From: Ferriphaselus amnicola
GTDB taxonomy: Bacteria > Pseudomonadota > Gammaproteobacteria > Burkholderiales > Gallionellaceae
Direction of reading: 5' to 3'
Assembly: GCF_000974685.2 (NCBI RefSeq)
Contig: NZ_AP018738.1
Location: 2,170,001-2,234,000 of the forward strand
Length of the DNA stretch: 64,000 nucleotides
Both the position numbers and the translations under genes were made by a program. The notes below the pieces were generated by a model that ran no database searches, was not told the origin of the DNA, and worked only from the letters and a program-made list of their open reading frames with translations. Shown here piece after piece: positions 63,965-64,000 of this stretch (positions are counted from its first letter, which is position 1; each line of letters starts with the position of its first letter).

Positions 63965-64000
63965 CGCGCCAGCCATCCCTTCATCGCTTCGATGATCTTC
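63961..64000 (-). CDS. Partial phage gene, C-terminal end only
   Basis: Thirteen codons (KIIEAMKGWLAR) before a stop that overlaps the next start (ATGA). The gene continues beyond the window and cannot be identified. Confidence 0.5.
   Translation of the reverse strand, partial: KIIEAMKGWLAR

Larger units (their letters stand above)
45125..64000 (-). mobile_element. Mu-like transposable prophage, late half (runs off window)
   Basis: All genes from 45273 to the right edge read leftward in Mu order: I, T, gp35-gp37, L, M, gp41, tape measure, N, P, gp45-gp48, tail fibre, Com and a methylase. The early genes, transposase and left end lie beyond 64000. The right end is placed at 45125 from three TGATT-type repeats. 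Packed genes with 1-14 base overlaps indicate one long late transcript. No disrupted gene is seen, so the late region appears intact. Confidence 0.92.

Overview
The window looks like a chromosomal segment of a betaproteobacterium. This is inferred from the slmA / HAD phosphatase / argB cluster, the type I-beta DAHP synthase, the c-di-GMP enzymes and gltX next to tRNA-Glu and tRNA-Ala; a Nitrosomonadales-type host is plausible but not proven. Roughly half the window is host backbone and half is mobile DNA.

Backbone, 1-16.6 kb: an ABC/FtsX/LolA-like envelope operon with a partial secreted protein, a GAF-GGDEF cyclase, a DAHP synthase coupled to a B12-type binding protein, slmA, a HAD phosphatase, argB, a D,D-endopeptidase, an MFS carrier, a Cache-HAMP-PAS-GGDEF-EAL protein and djlA with two small conserved genes. 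Backbone resumes at gltX and its tRNAs (20.9-22.5 kb) and at 37.7-44.8 kb (a large secreted orphan, rpmE, an M48 lipoprotein protease, two GT39-type glycosyltransferases).

Islands, 16.8-37.6 kb. Island C (about 4 kb) lies downstream of tRNA-Glu and is bounded by a decayed copy of the tRNA 3' end and its terminator. Islands A (22.7-28.0 kb) and B (28.0-37.6 kb) are in tandem at a tRNA-Val(CAC) gene. The intact tRNA-Val lies between them, a lone 5' half lies left of A and a lone 3' half lies right of B. Two identical IS21-family elements (2471 bp) interrupt C and A, truncate a gene in each and show no target duplication. Island B carries its own tyrosine recombinase, a promoter with a palindromic operator driving an adaptor / FtsX permease / ABC ATPase / TetR / two cytochrome-c-like genes, a 400-nt non-coding block of strong inverted repeats, and a two-gene cassette (AlpA-like protein plus a protein with an H...D...ExE...DWK pattern). 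The same cassette, truncated, is in island C.

Prophage, about 45.1 kb to the right edge: the late half of a Mu-like transposable phage, all leftward. From the right: a Mor-like protein, a small protein, protease I with an internal scaffold start, head protein T, gp35-gp37-like genes, sheath, tube, an extra structural protein, tail chaperone with an A_AAA_AAG -1 frameshift site, tape measure, N, P, gp45-gp48, tail fibre, a membrane protein, Com, and a Dam methylase in the place Mom has in Mu. Three 14-bp repeats starting TGATT at 45125-45194 fit transposase sites at the phage right end.

The least explained items are the hairpin array at 34.3-34.75 kb, the tRNA-Val apparently rebuilt from two island-borne halves, and the cassette shared by islands B and C.
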